Position numbers and translations under genes: made by a program. Of a stretch of DNA of 57,006 nt, positions 9,058-18,340 are shown one piece after another. Position 1 is the stretch's first letter. Each line of letters begins with the position of its first letter. Source of the DNA: an uncultured Saprospiraceae bacterium (GTDB taxonomy: Bacteria > Bacteroidota > Bacteroidia > Chitinophagales > Saprospiraceae); contig CALBWK010000110.1 of assembly GCA_937969415.1 (NCBI GenBank), forward strand, positions 1 through 57,006, written 5' to 3'. The notes beneath the pieces were generated by a model. That model was not told the DNA's origin, searched no databases, and saw nothing but the letters and a program-made list of their open reading frames with translations.

Positions 9058-12000
9058 CTATATTTTTATAAACCTATGCGTCTCTCCACTTTTAGTTCTT
9101 AAGAAGTATATTCCTTCTACAAGCTGACTGACATCTACTGCGCGCTGGGTTTGGTTGCGTAGGAGCACAGTGCCAGTCACATCTATAATATTGTAAGCCT
9201 CTCCTTCATTTAGATGGCTAAGATTTAGAGTGCCTGAGGTTGGATTAGGATAGAGTTTTAGTTCTTGCTCAACCTTACGCGTCTCCAACTGTAGTCCGTC
9301 TAGTGTATGCTCTTCTCTAGACGCTTCTTCATCGTTGATCAAGGTATGGTCTAGCGTATAATCAAATAATCTCTGACCTGCAGGTGTTTGAGTTAGATTT
9401 ACTACTTGCGTATCTTCTTCTAGTACTTGACCTATCCCATCACACTTACTTATTCTGATGTTATCAAGAAATATAACATCTGAGTTAGTGCTTGCATCAC
9501 ATCTAAATCTAAATTTGGTCCTGTTAGTAAACATCGTATTAATGGTGACATTTACTGTGTAGAATTTATGATTGATAAAGTCTTCACCCGAAGTCCATCT
9601 ATTGATGATGACCCATGTGTTTCCTCCATTAGGCGAATATTCTAAATAGAAGCCTTCTCCAGACTCCATACTTAAAGCGATAAATTCAAAGTCTACCTTG
9701 ACACTAGTATATCCTTCAAAAGGGAGATTGTAAGTGTAGATACTCGATTCTATTAAGCTATTGTCTCTCAATCTTACACAGTAGTTAGAAGCACCTGCAC
9801 CTTGGCCTGGCTCATAATTTCTGTCTGCATCTTCTCCGCCATCTTTCCATATGCCCCAACCATTTTCGAAGTCTTCATAGTTGTATGCTATTAGGCAATC
9901 TCCTTCGCAAGCATCACCTACACCATTGCTATCTTGGTCAGCTTGGTCTGGGTTAGGTGTCTGTGGACAATTATCTACGTCATCTGGAACGCCATCACCA
10001 TCTGTATCTATGACTACAGCTACTCCAGTACAATTACAGTTAACATCAAATATGTCCCCGGTCGTATTAGGATTGCCATCATCACAAGGGCCACCAATAT
10101 TACACGTTGGAGCAAAGTCATCGCAAGCATCTCCTATCCCGTCTCCATCTGAGTCTTCTTGACCAGGGTTAGGTGTCTGTGGGCAATTATCTATGTAGTC
10201 AAATACTCCATCATCATCTACGTCAAAGCCAATGAAATCACCTGCACAATTACAATCATCATCCCACTTATCAGCTACAGTCAATGGATCTCCATCATCA
10301 CAAGCCGACCACGGAATACAATCGACTGTATCACAAGCATCTCCGGTGCCATCTCCGTCGCTATCTTCTTGACCTGGGTTGAATGTTGCTGGACAATTGT
10401 CAGCATTATCTGGAATACCATCGTTGTCTGAATCAGAAACAATCGGTGTTCCGGTACAATTACAATTGACATCTATTATATCATTTGTGGTGTTTGGATT
10501 ACCATCATTACATGGCATTCCGACATTACAACCGTCACACATATCTCCAACTCCATCACCATCTACATCTGACTGATTAGGGTTAAAGGTAGTAGGACAA
10601 TTATCAGCGTTATCTGGAATACCATCATTGTCTGAATCTATTGCTATAGTAGTGCCAGTGCAATTACAATTGACATCTATTATATCATTTGTAGTGTTTG
10701 GATTGCCATCATCACACGGCATACCAACATTACAGCCATCGCACATATCTCCGACACCATCACCGTCTACGTCTGACTGAGTGGGGTTAAAAGTGGTGAC
10801 ACAGTTGTCTATATAATCAAAGACACCATCGTTATCGAAATCAAAACCGATAAAGTCTCCGGCGCAATTGCAATCATCATCCCATTTGTCAGAGACAGTC
10901 AGAGGATCTCCGTCATCGCAAGCAGACCAAGGAATACAAGTTGTGTTTTCACAAGCATCTCCTATGCCATTGCTATTGCTATCAGCTTGCCCTGGATTAA
11001 AAGTAGCAGGGCAGTTATCATTCGCATCTATAACGCCGTCATTATCTTGATCATTATCGACCACTACAGGTGTACCTACGCATTGACAATTGGCATCAAT
11101 TCTATCATTGATAGTCATAGGGTTGCCATCATCGCAGAATGCACCGAAAGTGCAATCATCGCAGACATCACCAATTCCATTATTATCTGAATCCTCTTGA
11201 CCTGGATTAAAAATGCTCGCACAGTTATCTTCAAAATCTAATATTCCGTCACCGTCAAAATCGAATCCTACAAAATCTCCTGCGCAATTACAGTCATCAT
11301 CCCACTTGTCAGCAACGGTAAGCGGATCACCATCATCACAGGCTGACCAAGGGGTACAAGTAACTGAATCACAAGCATCACCGATTCCATTATTATTAGC
11401 ATCTTCTTGACCAGGATTAAAATTGAAGGGACAATTGTCATCACTATCTGCAATGCCATCCGCATCGCTGTCTACTATAACAAGTGTGCCGCTACAATCG
11501 CAGTTATCATCAAATACATCATTTATTGTATTTGGATTAAGATCATCACAAGGAAAACCTGGAGAACATCCATCAAATGGGTCACAGACATCTCCGATGC
11601 CATCACCATCATTATCTTCTTGTCCTGGGTTAAAAGTATCAGGACAGTTGTCACTGAAATTGCAAACCATATCCCCGTCGTCATCTTGTTCTCCTACATT
11701 TTTAATAATGAAATAATTAACAACTGTCTGTGGTGTGCAACCACAAGCCCCTGGTGTGCCGACAACCTCTGTTGCTATTCTACTGTAGAAATAGATGTTT
11801 GTCTCAGATGGGGATATGATAGCCCCATTTAGCCCTGGTAATAAATTTACCATACTGGTATTTGGGCTGATGTCCGTCCCTGTAACAAGATTACATACTG
11901 GTGGTACACAGGGTGTTCCAGTAGAAGGAGGTCCAGCTACAAATGAGGTCGGAAAGTTTATTTCTAGATCTTGATTTGCTGAGAAAAAGAACTGGTTGGC

Positions 12001-12282
12001 ATTATTGCAACTCCATACAGTCAATGGATCAGATATATTTAAAGTAGCAAGACAAGCGTTTCCACTGCAAGTTTGGTTACCATTTCTATCAAATACTGTT
12101 ACTTCATCAGTAAAGGTTATCACAAAGGTGGGGTAGATCGCTACTGCTTCTCGATTACACGCATTGGGATTAATTATGGATGTTAGCCAGGGACTACCTG
12201 TGAAAACATCGTCGCATTGTGCTGATAGTGAGCTACTTAGGATCAAAAGTGCCGCACTTAATAGAAAGTATAATCTTATCAT
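9058..12282 (-). CDS. secreted TSP3-repeat protein with T9SS C-terminal sorting domain
   Basis: The 1074-residue protein has a Sec signal peptide (MIRLYFLLSAALLILSSSLSAQ). An N-terminal domain of about 190 residues contains several Cys pairs. Eight modules of about 68 residues follow, each pairing a Cys-rich CDDGNPNT..D..D.NC.C.G unit with a calcium-binding TSP3 repeat (D.D.DGI.D..DNCP...NPGQ.D.DGDGIGD.CD). A beta-sandwich (EDFENGWGIW... NIRISKCD) precedes the C-terminal type A T9SS domain (LKLYPNPTSGTLNLS to RFIKI). It is expected to cross the outer membrane by T9SS and be surface-attached or released, with a rigid Ca-binding stalk. No catalytic motif is visible. Modules 5 and 6 are nearly identical at DNA level. 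Adhesion or surface architecture is inference. Confidence 0.9.
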   Translation of the reverse strand: MIRLYFLLSAALLILSSSLSAQCDDVFTGSPWLTSIINPNACNREAVAIYPTFVITFTDEVTVFDRNGNQTCSGNACLATLNISDPLTVWSCNNANQFFFSANQDLEINFPTSFVAGPPSTGTPCVPPVCNLVTGTDISPNTSMVNLLPGLNGAIISPSETNIYFYSRIATEVVGTPGACGCTPQTVVNYFIIKNVGEQDDDGDMVCNFSDNCPDTFNPGQEDNDGDGIGDVCDPFDGCSPGFPCDDLNPNTINDVFDDNCDCSGTLVIVDSDADGIADSDDNCPFNFNPGQEDANNNGIGDACDSVTCTPWSACDDGDPLTVADKWDDDCNCAGDFVGFDFDGDGILDFEDNCASIFNPGQEDSDNNGIGDVCDDCTFGAFCDDGNPMTINDRIDANCQCVGTPVVVDNDQDNDGVIDANDNCPATFNPGQADSNSNGIGDACENTTCIPWSACDDGDPLTVSDKWDDDCNCAGDFIGFDFDNDGVFDYIDNCVTTFNPTQSDVDGDGVGDMCDGCNVGMPCDDGNPNTTNDIIDVNCNCTGTTIAIDSDNDGIPDNADNCPTTFNPNQSDVDGDGVGDMCDGCNVGMPCNDGNPNTTNDIIDVNCNCTGTPIVSDSDNDGIPDNADNCPATFNPGQEDSDGDGTGDACDTVDCIPWSACDDGDPLTVADKWDDDCNCAGDFIGFDVDDDGVFDYIDNCPQTPNPGQEDSDGDGIGDACDDFAPTCNIGGPCDDGNPNTTGDIFDVNCNCTGVAVVIDTDGDGVPDDVDNCPQTPNPDQADQDSNGVGDACEGDCLIAYNYEDFENGWGIWKDGGEDADRNYEPGQGAGASNYCVRLRDNSLIESSIYTYNLPFEGYTSVKVDFEFIALSMESGEGFYLEYSPNGGNTWVIINRWTSGEDFINHKFYTVNVTINTMFTNRTKFRFRCDASTNSDVIFLDNIRISKCDGIGQVLEEDTQVVNLTQTPAGQRLFDYTLDHTLINDEEASREEHTLDGLQLETRKVEQELKLYPNPTSGTLNLSHLNEGEAYNIIDVTGTVLLRNQTQRAVDVSQLVEGIYFLRTKSGETHRFIKI
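9897..11693 (-). repeat. tandem ~204-bp coding modules (Cys-rich unit + TSP3)
   Basis: Eight modules lie within the secreted protein gene after one leading TSP3 repeat. They fall into two types. Type A carries G.PCDDGNPNT (modules 1, 3, 5, 6, 8) and type B carries PWSACDDGDPLTV.DKWDDD (modules 2, 4, 7), giving the order A-B-A-B-A-A-B-A. Modules 5 (about 10531-10734) and 6 (about 10321-10530) are the most alike; matching points such as GACATCTATTATATC recur exactly 204 bp apart (10468 and 10672). This pattern suggests duplication of A-B pairs and a recent single-module duplication. Confidence 0.85.
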
Positions 12283-12478
12283 TAATTATAAGATGAAATG
12301 GTTCACAAATTGAATTGATCGAGCTCGCCTGCCCATTAATGTGCCTTCCGGGTAATAGGTTACCACTTCATCGTAAAATCATAGAAGAACTTACTAAATA
12401 GAGAGTATTATTAAGGGCTTCATCAAAGTTCACAACTTTTAGTCAAATAGCCCCCTTTTATTACAGGATTATTGACGT

Positions 12479-13363
12479 CTAACTTACACTTAGAAAGATG
12501 CTAGAGGAAGCCTGCATTGAATGGTTAAACTTCTCTAAGTCTATATTTGTTGGAATTCCTTCTGTATTAAAATAACTGACCATATGTTCCATAGGCATAT
12601 TGCCAGTTAGTTTGTCCTTGGCCATAGGACATCCACCGTAGCCTTTTATAGCTCCGTCAAACGATCTGCATCCTGCCTTATAGGCAGCTGCTACCTTTTC
12701 TTCCCACTTATTTGGTGTAGTATGCAGATGCGCATTGAAAAGGACTTCTGGAAAATATGAGATAAGGTTCTTAAATAAGTAGTCTATACTTTCTGGTGAA
12801 GAAACGCCTATGGTATCAGAGAGTGAAAATTTGTTGATACCCATACTTATGAGTTTTTTGACAAAGTTATAGGCGATTTCCACATTCCAAGGATCTCCAT
12901 AAGGATTACCAAAAGCCATCGATATATAAATCAATAAGTCTTTTTTGTTTTTAAGCGCAATGGCTTGGATGTCTGCAACACGTTGCAGTGATTCTTCTAT
13001 AGAGCTATTGGTATTTCTCTTTTGAAATGTCTCGGAAATAGAGAAAGGGTAGCCAAGGATATCGACTTCATCATATTCAACTGCATCGTGTGCTCCTCTT
13101 CTGTTGGCTACTATAACAGAAAGTTTAGAATTTGTTTCTTCTAGATTAAGTGATCTGATGACTTCACCAGAGTCTCTCATTTGGGGAATGGCCTTTGGCG
13201 AGACAAAAGATCCTACATCTATACGTTGAAAACCAACTTTAAGTAGGCTATTGATGTACTTAATCTTATCCTCAGTAGCAATAAAATCTTTGATGCCTTG
13301 CATAGCGTCTCTAGGACACTCTATAAGATCTACCTTGTTGTCGAGCTTGTCTTGAATATGCAT
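12479..13363 (-). CDS. hydroxymethylglutaryl-CoA lyase
   Basis: The enzyme cleaves HMG-CoA to acetyl-CoA and acetoacetate, the last step of leucine breakdown. Visible hallmarks are LIECPRDAMQG near the N-terminus (the catalytic Arg-Asp pair of the HMGL/isopropylmalate synthase family), the metal-binding HLH in NAHLHTTPNKW, and the signature GGCPMAKDKLTGN with the catalytic loop cysteine and an asparagine ligand. About 294 residues is normal for the family. I place the start at ATG 13363 (MHIQDKLDN) because the longer frame would need TTG 13375. It is the last gene of a tight minus-strand operon, close after the acyl-CoA carboxylase beta subunit, which fits leucine catabolism rather than biosynthesis. 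Confidence 0.9.
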   Translation of the reverse strand: MHIQDKLDNKVDLIECPRDAMQGIKDFIATEDKIKYINSLLKVGFQRIDVGSFVSPKAIPQMRDSGEVIRSLNLEETNSKLSVIVANRRGAHDAVEYDEVDILGYPFSISETFQKRNTNSSIEESLQRVADIQAIALKNKKDLLIYISMAFGNPYGDPWNVEIAYNFVKKLISMGINKFSLSDTIGVSSPESIDYLFKNLISYFPEVLFNAHLHTTPNKWEEKVAAAYKAGCRSFDGAIKGYGGCPMAKDKLTGNMPMEHMVSYFNTEGIPTNIDLEKFNHSMQASSSIFLSVS

Positions 13364-13389
13364 TGTAGTAATCAAAAGTTGATTCTGTT

Positions 13390-15027
13390 TTAGGTTTGTA
13401 TTACCCCTACATTAAATTTTTCTACAGGTGCATTATTAGATGCCTCTATACATCTAGAGATGATGTTTCTCGTTTCTTTCGGGTCTATAATCGCATCTGT
13501 CCACAACCTAGAGGCAGCGTAGTATGGTGAGGTTTCAGATTCATACTTTGCATAGATCTTGTCAAAGAGCTCTTGCTGTTCTTTTTCTGTTGGTTCTTGA
13601 CCTCTAGCCTTCATAGAACCTACTTGAATCTGCATCAAGGTCTTTGCTGCCTGCTTACCACCCATCACGGCTATACGTCCACTCGGCCAAGAAAAGATAA
13701 ATCGAGGGTCATAAGCCTTGCCACACATCGCATAGTTACCTGCGCCATATGAGTTGCCCATTACAATACTGATTTTAGGGACAGTACTATTGGAGACAGC
13801 ACTGACCATCTTAGCACCGTCCTTAATAATGCCACCGTGCTCCGATCGGCTACCCACCATAAAGCCAGATACGTCGTGCAGAAAGACTAAGGGAATTTTC
13901 TTTTGGTTACAGTTCATGATGAATCTAGCAGCCTTATCAGCACTATCAGAATATATAACGCCACCAAATTGCATTTCTTTCTTTGCGGTTTTGACGACTT
14001 GTCTATTATTGACAACTAGACCGACTGCCCATCCATCTATACGCGTATAGGCACAGATGATGGTTTGCCCATATTCTTTTTTGTATTCGGTCCATTCTCC
14101 TTCGTCCACTATGGTGTTAAGAATCTCTCTTGTATCATAGGGCTTGGCTCTATCAGCTGGAAAGAGCTCATAGATTTTTTCATTAGGTAGTTGAGGTTGC
14201 TTTGCCTCAATTCTATCAAAACCTGCTTTCTCTCTTGTTCCTATTTTGGACACAAGATCTCTTATGGTATCAAGACACTCAGCATCATCCTTGCACTTAT
14301 AATCTACATCACCAGAAATGGCGGTCTGGGTATGGGCACCTCCTAGGGTTTCTTTGTCCACGTCTTCTCCTATGGCCGCTTTGACGAGATAAGGACCCGC
14401 TAGAAAGATGCTCCCTGTCCCTTCGACGATGAGAGCCTCGTCTGACATTATAGGGAGGTAAGCACCACCTGCTACGCAACTACCCATAATTGCAGCTATC
14501 TGTGGGATGCCTTTTGAGGACATTACTGCATTGTTTCTAAAGGTCCGACCAAAGTGTTCTTTGTCTGCAAATACCTCATTCTGCATAGGCAAAAAGACCC
14601 CTGCACTATCAACAAGATAGATGATGGGGAGATGGTTTTCCATTGCTATTTCCTGCGCTCTAAGGTTTTTCTTTGCCGTCATCGGAAACCAAGCGCCTGC
14701 CTTGACAGAAGCATCATTTGCAATAATCACACAGAGTCTACCTGCTATATGCGCTAGACCAGCAACGACGCCAGCCGCTGCAGCACCTCCAACTTCTGTA
14801 TACATTTCATAGGCAGCAAATGCACCGAGCTCTAGAAACTCAGAATCATTATCTTTAAGGTATTCGACCCGTTCTCTTGCTGTCATCTTACCCTTAGCAC
14901 GCTGCTTTTCTAGTTTTTTTTCTCCACCTCCGAGGTATATTTTTTCGAGCTTTCTGCGCATTGCGGAGAGAGATAACTTCATCTCGTCTTCGTTTTTACT
15001 ATGCTCTAAGTTTATTTTTTTTGCCAT
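13390..15027 (-). CDS. acyl-CoA carboxylase beta subunit, probably methylcrotonyl-CoA carboxylase
   Basis: This 545-residue carboxyltransferase subunit moves CO2 from carboxybiotin to an acyl-CoA. The central VDSAGVFLPMQNEVF and GTGSIFLAGPYLVKAAIGE segments and the C-terminal GNSYGAGNYAMCGKAYDPRF motif are typical of the methylcrotonyl-CoA carboxylase beta subunit rather than the propionyl-CoA enzyme. Context supports this: an isovaleryl-CoA-dehydrogenase-like gene lies upstream and HMG-CoA lyase downstream (14-26 bp gaps depending on start). The biotin-carrying alpha subunit and methylglutaconyl-CoA hydratase are not in this window, so the holoenzyme must draw its partner from elsewhere. Confidence 0.88.
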   Translation of the reverse strand: MAKKINLEHSKNEDEMKLSLSAMRRKLEKIYLGGGEKKLEKQRAKGKMTARERVEYLKDNDSEFLELGAFAAYEMYTEVGGAAAAGVVAGLAHIAGRLCVIIANDASVKAGAWFPMTAKKNLRAQEIAMENHLPIIYLVDSAGVFLPMQNEVFADKEHFGRTFRNNAVMSSKGIPQIAAIMGSCVAGGAYLPIMSDEALIVEGTGSIFLAGPYLVKAAIGEDVDKETLGGAHTQTAISGDVDYKCKDDAECLDTIRDLVSKIGTREKAGFDRIEAKQPQLPNEKIYELFPADRAKPYDTREILNTIVDEGEWTEYKKEYGQTIICAYTRIDGWAVGLVVNNRQVVKTAKKEMQFGGVIYSDSADKAARFIMNCNQKKIPLVFLHDVSGFMVGSRSEHGGIIKDGAKMVSAVSNSTVPKISIVMGNSYGAGNYAMCGKAYDPRFIFSWPSGRIAVMGGKQAAKTLMQIQVGSMKARGQEPTEKEQQELFDKIYAKYESETSPYYAASRLWTDAIIDPKETRNIISRCIEASNNAPVEKFNVGVIQT

Positions 15028-15079
15028 TAAGTTTGCTCTCGTTCCTGTTTACTTTTTATTTAGATGCTTATGTAATTCC

Positions 15080-16243
15080 TTAAGCACTTTTCTTATAAGT
15101 CTTTCCGTCCAGAATCATTTTCGCAATGACATCTTTAAGAATCTCAGATGTGCCGCCGCCGATAGGGCCAAGTCTACTGTCTCTTGACATTCTAGCTAAT
15201 GGGTATTCTTCCATATATCCATATCCACCTAAATGTTGAAGACAGCTATATATAACTTCATCAGCTACTTTAGTTGCTTGTAGTTTGGACATGCAAGCTT
15301 CTTTTACGACGTATACACCTTTATCTAGATTGGAAGCTACCTGATAATTAAATGCTTTTACAATTTCTACTTCCGTATACATTTCACTCATTCGATGTCT
15401 GAGCGCTTGGAATTTATCTATAGTTTTTCCAAAAGCAGTCCTTTCGGACATATATTGCTTTGTGTATTCTAAGGCGTACTCTGCTCTTGCGTGGGCATTG
15501 ACACCCATGATAAGCCTCTCTAGAGCAAAGTGTTGCATAACATAGTAGAATCCTTTGCCTGGTTCGCCCATCAGATTGGATGCAGGTATACGTACGTTAT
15601 CAAAAGCAATCTCACCAGTATCTGATGCTCTCCAACCTAGCTTGTCTAGCTTAGAGGCAGAGAGACCTTTTGTATCCCTATCGACAAGGAAGACACCCAT
15701 AGACTTAGGATTATCTGGATCCATCTTGGCAATTACGACCAAATAGTCGGAGTATACACCATTGGTGATAAAAGTCTTAGAACCGTTGATAACATATTCG
15801 TCACCTTCTTTATAGGCTGTCGTTCTCATAGATCCTACATCTGATCCCCCAAAGGGTTCCGAGATACACAGACAGCCGATCATCTCTCCTGCGATGCTAG
15901 CGGTCAGATATTTTTGTTTTATTTCTTCTGAGCCTTCCTTAAGGAGATGGGTCATCGCCAAATAATTGTGTGCCCACATTGCTGCTGCAAATCCACCAGA
16001 ATTAATACGTTGCATTTCTTCTAACCAGATAACCAGATAGAATATATTTAAATCTAAGCCACCATATTTTTCAGGATATCGGATGCCGAAGTAACCCATC
16101 TCACCAAATTTTGGCCAGATGTCTCTAGGGATGGTTCCTGTCTTTTCCCACTCATCAAGATGCGGGACAACTTCTGTCTTAAGAAAGGTTCTGAATCCTT
16201 CTCTAAATAAATTGTGTTCTTCTGTAAAATATGCTGAATACAT
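15080..16243 (-). CDS. acyl-CoA dehydrogenase, isovaleryl-CoA-type
   Basis: This 387-residue FAD enzyme oxidises an acyl-CoA to the enoyl-CoA and passes electrons to ETF. Family motifs are CISEPFGGSDVGSM (126-139), FITNG (158-162), RTAFGKTIDKFQALRHRM and LQHLGGYGYMEEYPLARM. At the position of the MCAD catalytic glutamate there is glycine (IGGGTSEI), while a glutamate sits in the helix G motif LERL (E242). That arrangement is characteristic of isovaleryl-CoA and long-chain dehydrogenases. Together with the carboxylase beta and HMG-CoA lyase genes it suggests isovaleryl-CoA dehydrogenase, though a long-chain specificity cannot be excluded. It is the second gene of the TetR-led operon, 19 bp after the regulator. 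Confidence 0.85.
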   Translation of the reverse strand: MYSAYFTEEHNLFREGFRTFLKTEVVPHLDEWEKTGTIPRDIWPKFGEMGYFGIRYPEKYGGLDLNIFYLVIWLEEMQRINSGGFAAAMWAHNYLAMTHLLKEGSEEIKQKYLTASIAGEMIGCLCISEPFGGSDVGSMRTTAYKEGDEYVINGSKTFITNGVYSDYLVVIAKMDPDNPKSMGVFLVDRDTKGLSASKLDKLGWRASDTGEIAFDNVRIPASNLMGEPGKGFYYVMQHFALERLIMGVNAHARAEYALEYTKQYMSERTAFGKTIDKFQALRHRMSEMYTEVEIVKAFNYQVASNLDKGVYVVKEACMSKLQATKVADEVIYSCLQHLGGYGYMEEYPLARMSRDSRLGPIGGGTSEILKDVIAKMILDGKTYKKSA

Positions 16244-16262
16244 TTATGTTGATTTTTAATTT

Positions 16263-16955
16263 TTATATGAGGTGTTGCATATCCTTATACTGCTGTATGG
16301 AAATGCCTGAACTGGCCAAAAAGTCTTGACCATAATGACTATAAAAAGCGTCTTGTCCTTTTTTTGTAAAGTGCGGAAATATTGTCGACCAGACCATTGT
16401 CTCCGCATCTTCTTTGCCGATCTCGCGGACAGACTCCTGTGCCACCCAGTAATAGGTCAGCAGCCAGGCATTGAGCGAAAGATTGTAGTATAGACCCGAA
16501 AAGGGTTCTGGCTTGACATTGCCGATCTCTATACCATAGAGGAAAGCATTGAGATTCCTCTTGATGACCTCCTTAGACCAATGTGACATCACGTCTTTAA
16601 TAGAGGAGTGCTCCAATACGGACATATCTCTAAAGACAAATGGGAAGGCTCTTTGGAGAGATCTGCAGGTCCGTATATCTAAACTCAGATTAAAAAAGGC
16701 AGGAAAGTCCATCCTTTTCAGCTGATAGCGCTTTATGGTCTTTTGCATCTTGACTGATATATCATCAAGAATGTCTTCCTTGTATTTATAGTGGTAGGCC
16801 AGATTACCTCTGCTCATCCCACAATATTCTGCAAGATCAGAGAGCGAATTAGCGTGATAACCCTTATGATTAAAGGCTTCTACTGCTTTGGTCAGTATTT
16901 TGTCCCGCTTCTTGGGACCCGTTGATTTAGAGGATATTTTGACTTCTTTGACCAA
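16263..16955 (-). CDS. TetR/AcrR family transcriptional regulator
   Basis: The N-terminal 70 residues form a TetR DNA-binding domain: KKRDKILTKAVEAFNHKGYH, then LSDLAEYCGMSRGNLAYHYK as the HTH. The C-terminal part is a helical ligand domain (YYNLSLNAWLLTYYW). It heads an operon with acyl-CoA dehydrogenase, carboxylase beta and HMG-CoA lyase, so an acyl-CoA or acyl-carnitine-like effector is plausible by analogy with other fatty-acid or leucine-catabolism TetR repressors; this is inference. The only possible start in frame is TTG 16955, since an in-frame stop lies upstream at about 17007-17009 with no ATG between. That start codon lies within the perfect palindrome at 16951-16964. Confidence 0.88.
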   Translation of the reverse strand: MVKEVKISSKSTGPKKRDKILTKAVEAFNHKGYHANSLSDLAEYCGMSRGNLAYHYKYKEDILDDISVKMQKTIKRYQLKRMDFPAFFNLSLDIRTCRSLQRAFPFVFRDMSVLEHSSIKDVMSHWSKEVIKRNLNAFLYGIEIGNVKPEPFSGLYYNLSLNAWLLTYYWVAQESVREIGKEDAETMVWSTIFPHFTKKGQDAFYSHYGQDFLASSGISIQQYKDMQHLI

Positions 16956-16964
16956 TATATTGGT
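16951..16964. promoter_or_regulatory. 14-bp perfect palindrome overlapping TetR start codon
   Basis: ACCAATATATTGGT reads the same on both strands and covers the TTG start of the TetR gene. TTTGACCAA also occurs twice as a direct repeat around it (near 16948 and 16969). It could be an autoregulatory operator or a translation-start structure; no binding data exist. Confidence 0.4.
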
Positions 16965-16992
16965 AGGATTTGACCAAAGATAGTCATTCTTT

Positions 16993-17010
16993 CTAGTCGA
17001 ATAAGACTAA
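16993..17010. promoter_or_regulatory. candidate operator TAGTC-N6-GACTA upstream of TetR operon
   Basis: The inverted repeat CTAGTC-GAATAA-GACTAA lies about 40 bp upstream of the TetR start. The same arms with the same 6-bp spacing occur upstream of the CoA-transferase A gene (20836-20853), which suggests one regulator for both transcripts. Confidence 0.5.
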
Positions 17011-17080
17011 TTACGAGATTAAAGTACACTTAGCCAAGGTAAACGCAAGAACCTCAATTGATTAAGGTCCAAATCATCCA

Positions 17081-18238
17081 TTAAGCATGCAAGCTCTCAT
17101 TCAGCTCTATCACCTTGGTATTAGGTCTAGCGATCAGCCGCCCACTTTCCGTGTCTTGATAGATGAGCAGATATTCTTTTCCGCTCAAGTCAGCACCTTT
17201 GACAATATTCCCTCCCTCTGAGACGACATTACCTGAGAGATCGATAGGCTGCTTTTCCTTGTTGTATAAAAAGACTTTGGCTGCAGCTGTTATATATGTA
17301 CCTGCAGCCACTGTGCAGCCATCTCCCAGTGAGATACCTGTACCTGCATTGGCACCTAAGAGGCATTGCTCACCTATAGAGATGATATGCTTGTTGCCTC
17401 CAGAAAGCGTACCCATAATAGAGGCGCCTCCGCCTATATCCGTCTTATCCCCGATGACTACACCAGCAGAGATTCTACCTTCGACCATAGCCTTACCTAA
17501 GGTCCCTGCATTGAAGTTGACAAACCCAGCCGGCATAACCGTTGTACCAGGGGATAGGTGAGCGCCTAGTCTTACTTTAGAGCCCATTACTATACGGACG
17601 CCATCGGGGACATGGAAGTTGACCATATAAGGAAACTTGTCTACGTGGCTGACGACCAGCTCTTCTCCTTGGAAGTTCCATTTCAATCTTTCTGTAGCGA
17701 GATCTTGAGGTAGGATAGGGCCTTTGTTGGTCCAGGCTATATTATGCATCTTTCCGAAGATACCAGAGCAATTCATTTCATGCGGCCTTACGTGGAGTTG
17801 GCTGAGACACTGGGTTTTGAAATAGCCTTCCTCAGGAGTCTGTACATCTTGTGATGGGTCGTGCATAAAGTAGCACACTATATCTAAGTTATGATAGGTT
17901 GTGCTCGGCGAGGAGGCCGTGGATACCGCTTTGAGTAGATCTATATTAGGATGGCGTTTTCCATCGTTTTCAAAAGCAGCAAACTGATTAAGTGCCTCAG
18001 AGAGTTGTGCAGAAGACAGGGTAACTATCCCGTTTTTGCAAGAAGTACGTCCAGATACTTTATGGATTATTGCAGCGGTACCAAAGGAAGTCTTGAAGTT
18101 GATATGTGGATAATATACTTCCATAGTTGTACTACCCTTAGACTTCCGTACACCTAAGCCAAATGCTATCGGTTGCTTATAACCTTCAGTCTGTTCTATG
18201 GTAGATACGAGATCTTTGAATTCTGCTACTGTTTTCAT
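17081..18238 (-). CDS. dapD: 2,3,4,5-tetrahydropyridine-2,6-dicarboxylate N-succinyltransferase
   Basis: DapD succinylates tetrahydrodipicolinate in the lysine/meso-diaminopimelate pathway. The C-terminal half is a left-handed beta helix of hexapeptide repeats containing GAHLSPGTTVMPAGFVNFN, GTLGKAMVEGRISAGVVIGD, GGGASIMGTLSGGNK and GEQCLLGANAGTGISLGDGC. These match the DapD type found in actinobacteria and Pseudomonas rather than the E. coli type. At 385 residues it is somewhat longer than those enzymes (about 320-345), mostly through the N-terminal domain. It lies between the TetR operon and the GNAT genes, with no other dap gene nearby. Confidence 0.88.
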   Translation of the reverse strand: MKTVAEFKDLVSTIEQTEGYKQPIAFGLGVRKSKGSTTMEVYYPHINFKTSFGTAAIIHKVSGRTSCKNGIVTLSSAQLSEALNQFAAFENDGKRHPNIDLLKAVSTASSPSTTYHNLDIVCYFMHDPSQDVQTPEEGYFKTQCLSQLHVRPHEMNCSGIFGKMHNIAWTNKGPILPQDLATERLKWNFQGEELVVSHVDKFPYMVNFHVPDGVRIVMGSKVRLGAHLSPGTTVMPAGFVNFNAGTLGKAMVEGRISAGVVIGDKTDIGGGASIMGTLSGGNKHIISIGEQCLLGANAGTGISLGDGCTVAAGTYITAAAKVFLYNKEKQPIDLSGNVVSEGGNIVKGADLSGKEYLLIYQDTESGRLIARPNTKVIELNESLHA

Positions 18239-18270
18239 CTATTCTAATTTGATGAGCGAAGGTAATATCT

Positions 18271-18285
18271 AAGACTAATTGTCTT
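18271..18285. promoter_or_regulatory. inverted repeat upstream of dapD
   Basis: AAGAC-TAATT-GTCTT lies about 33 bp upstream of the dapD ATG. It resembles, but does not match in arm order or spacing, the TAGTC-N6-GACTA sites. It could be an unrelated operator or chance. Confidence 0.25.
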
Positions 18286-18340
18286 GAAAATTGAGTAGAA
18301 ATTGTTGATGATATTTTACCTTGAGTCTCTAGTTGTATAG

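Noticed and set aside
9881-11832. Several plus-strand open frames of 60-141 codons
   Set aside because: They are antisense shadows of the repetitive, biased-codon TSP3 gene; they repeat with its modules and have Ser/Thr/Ile-rich low-complexity products.
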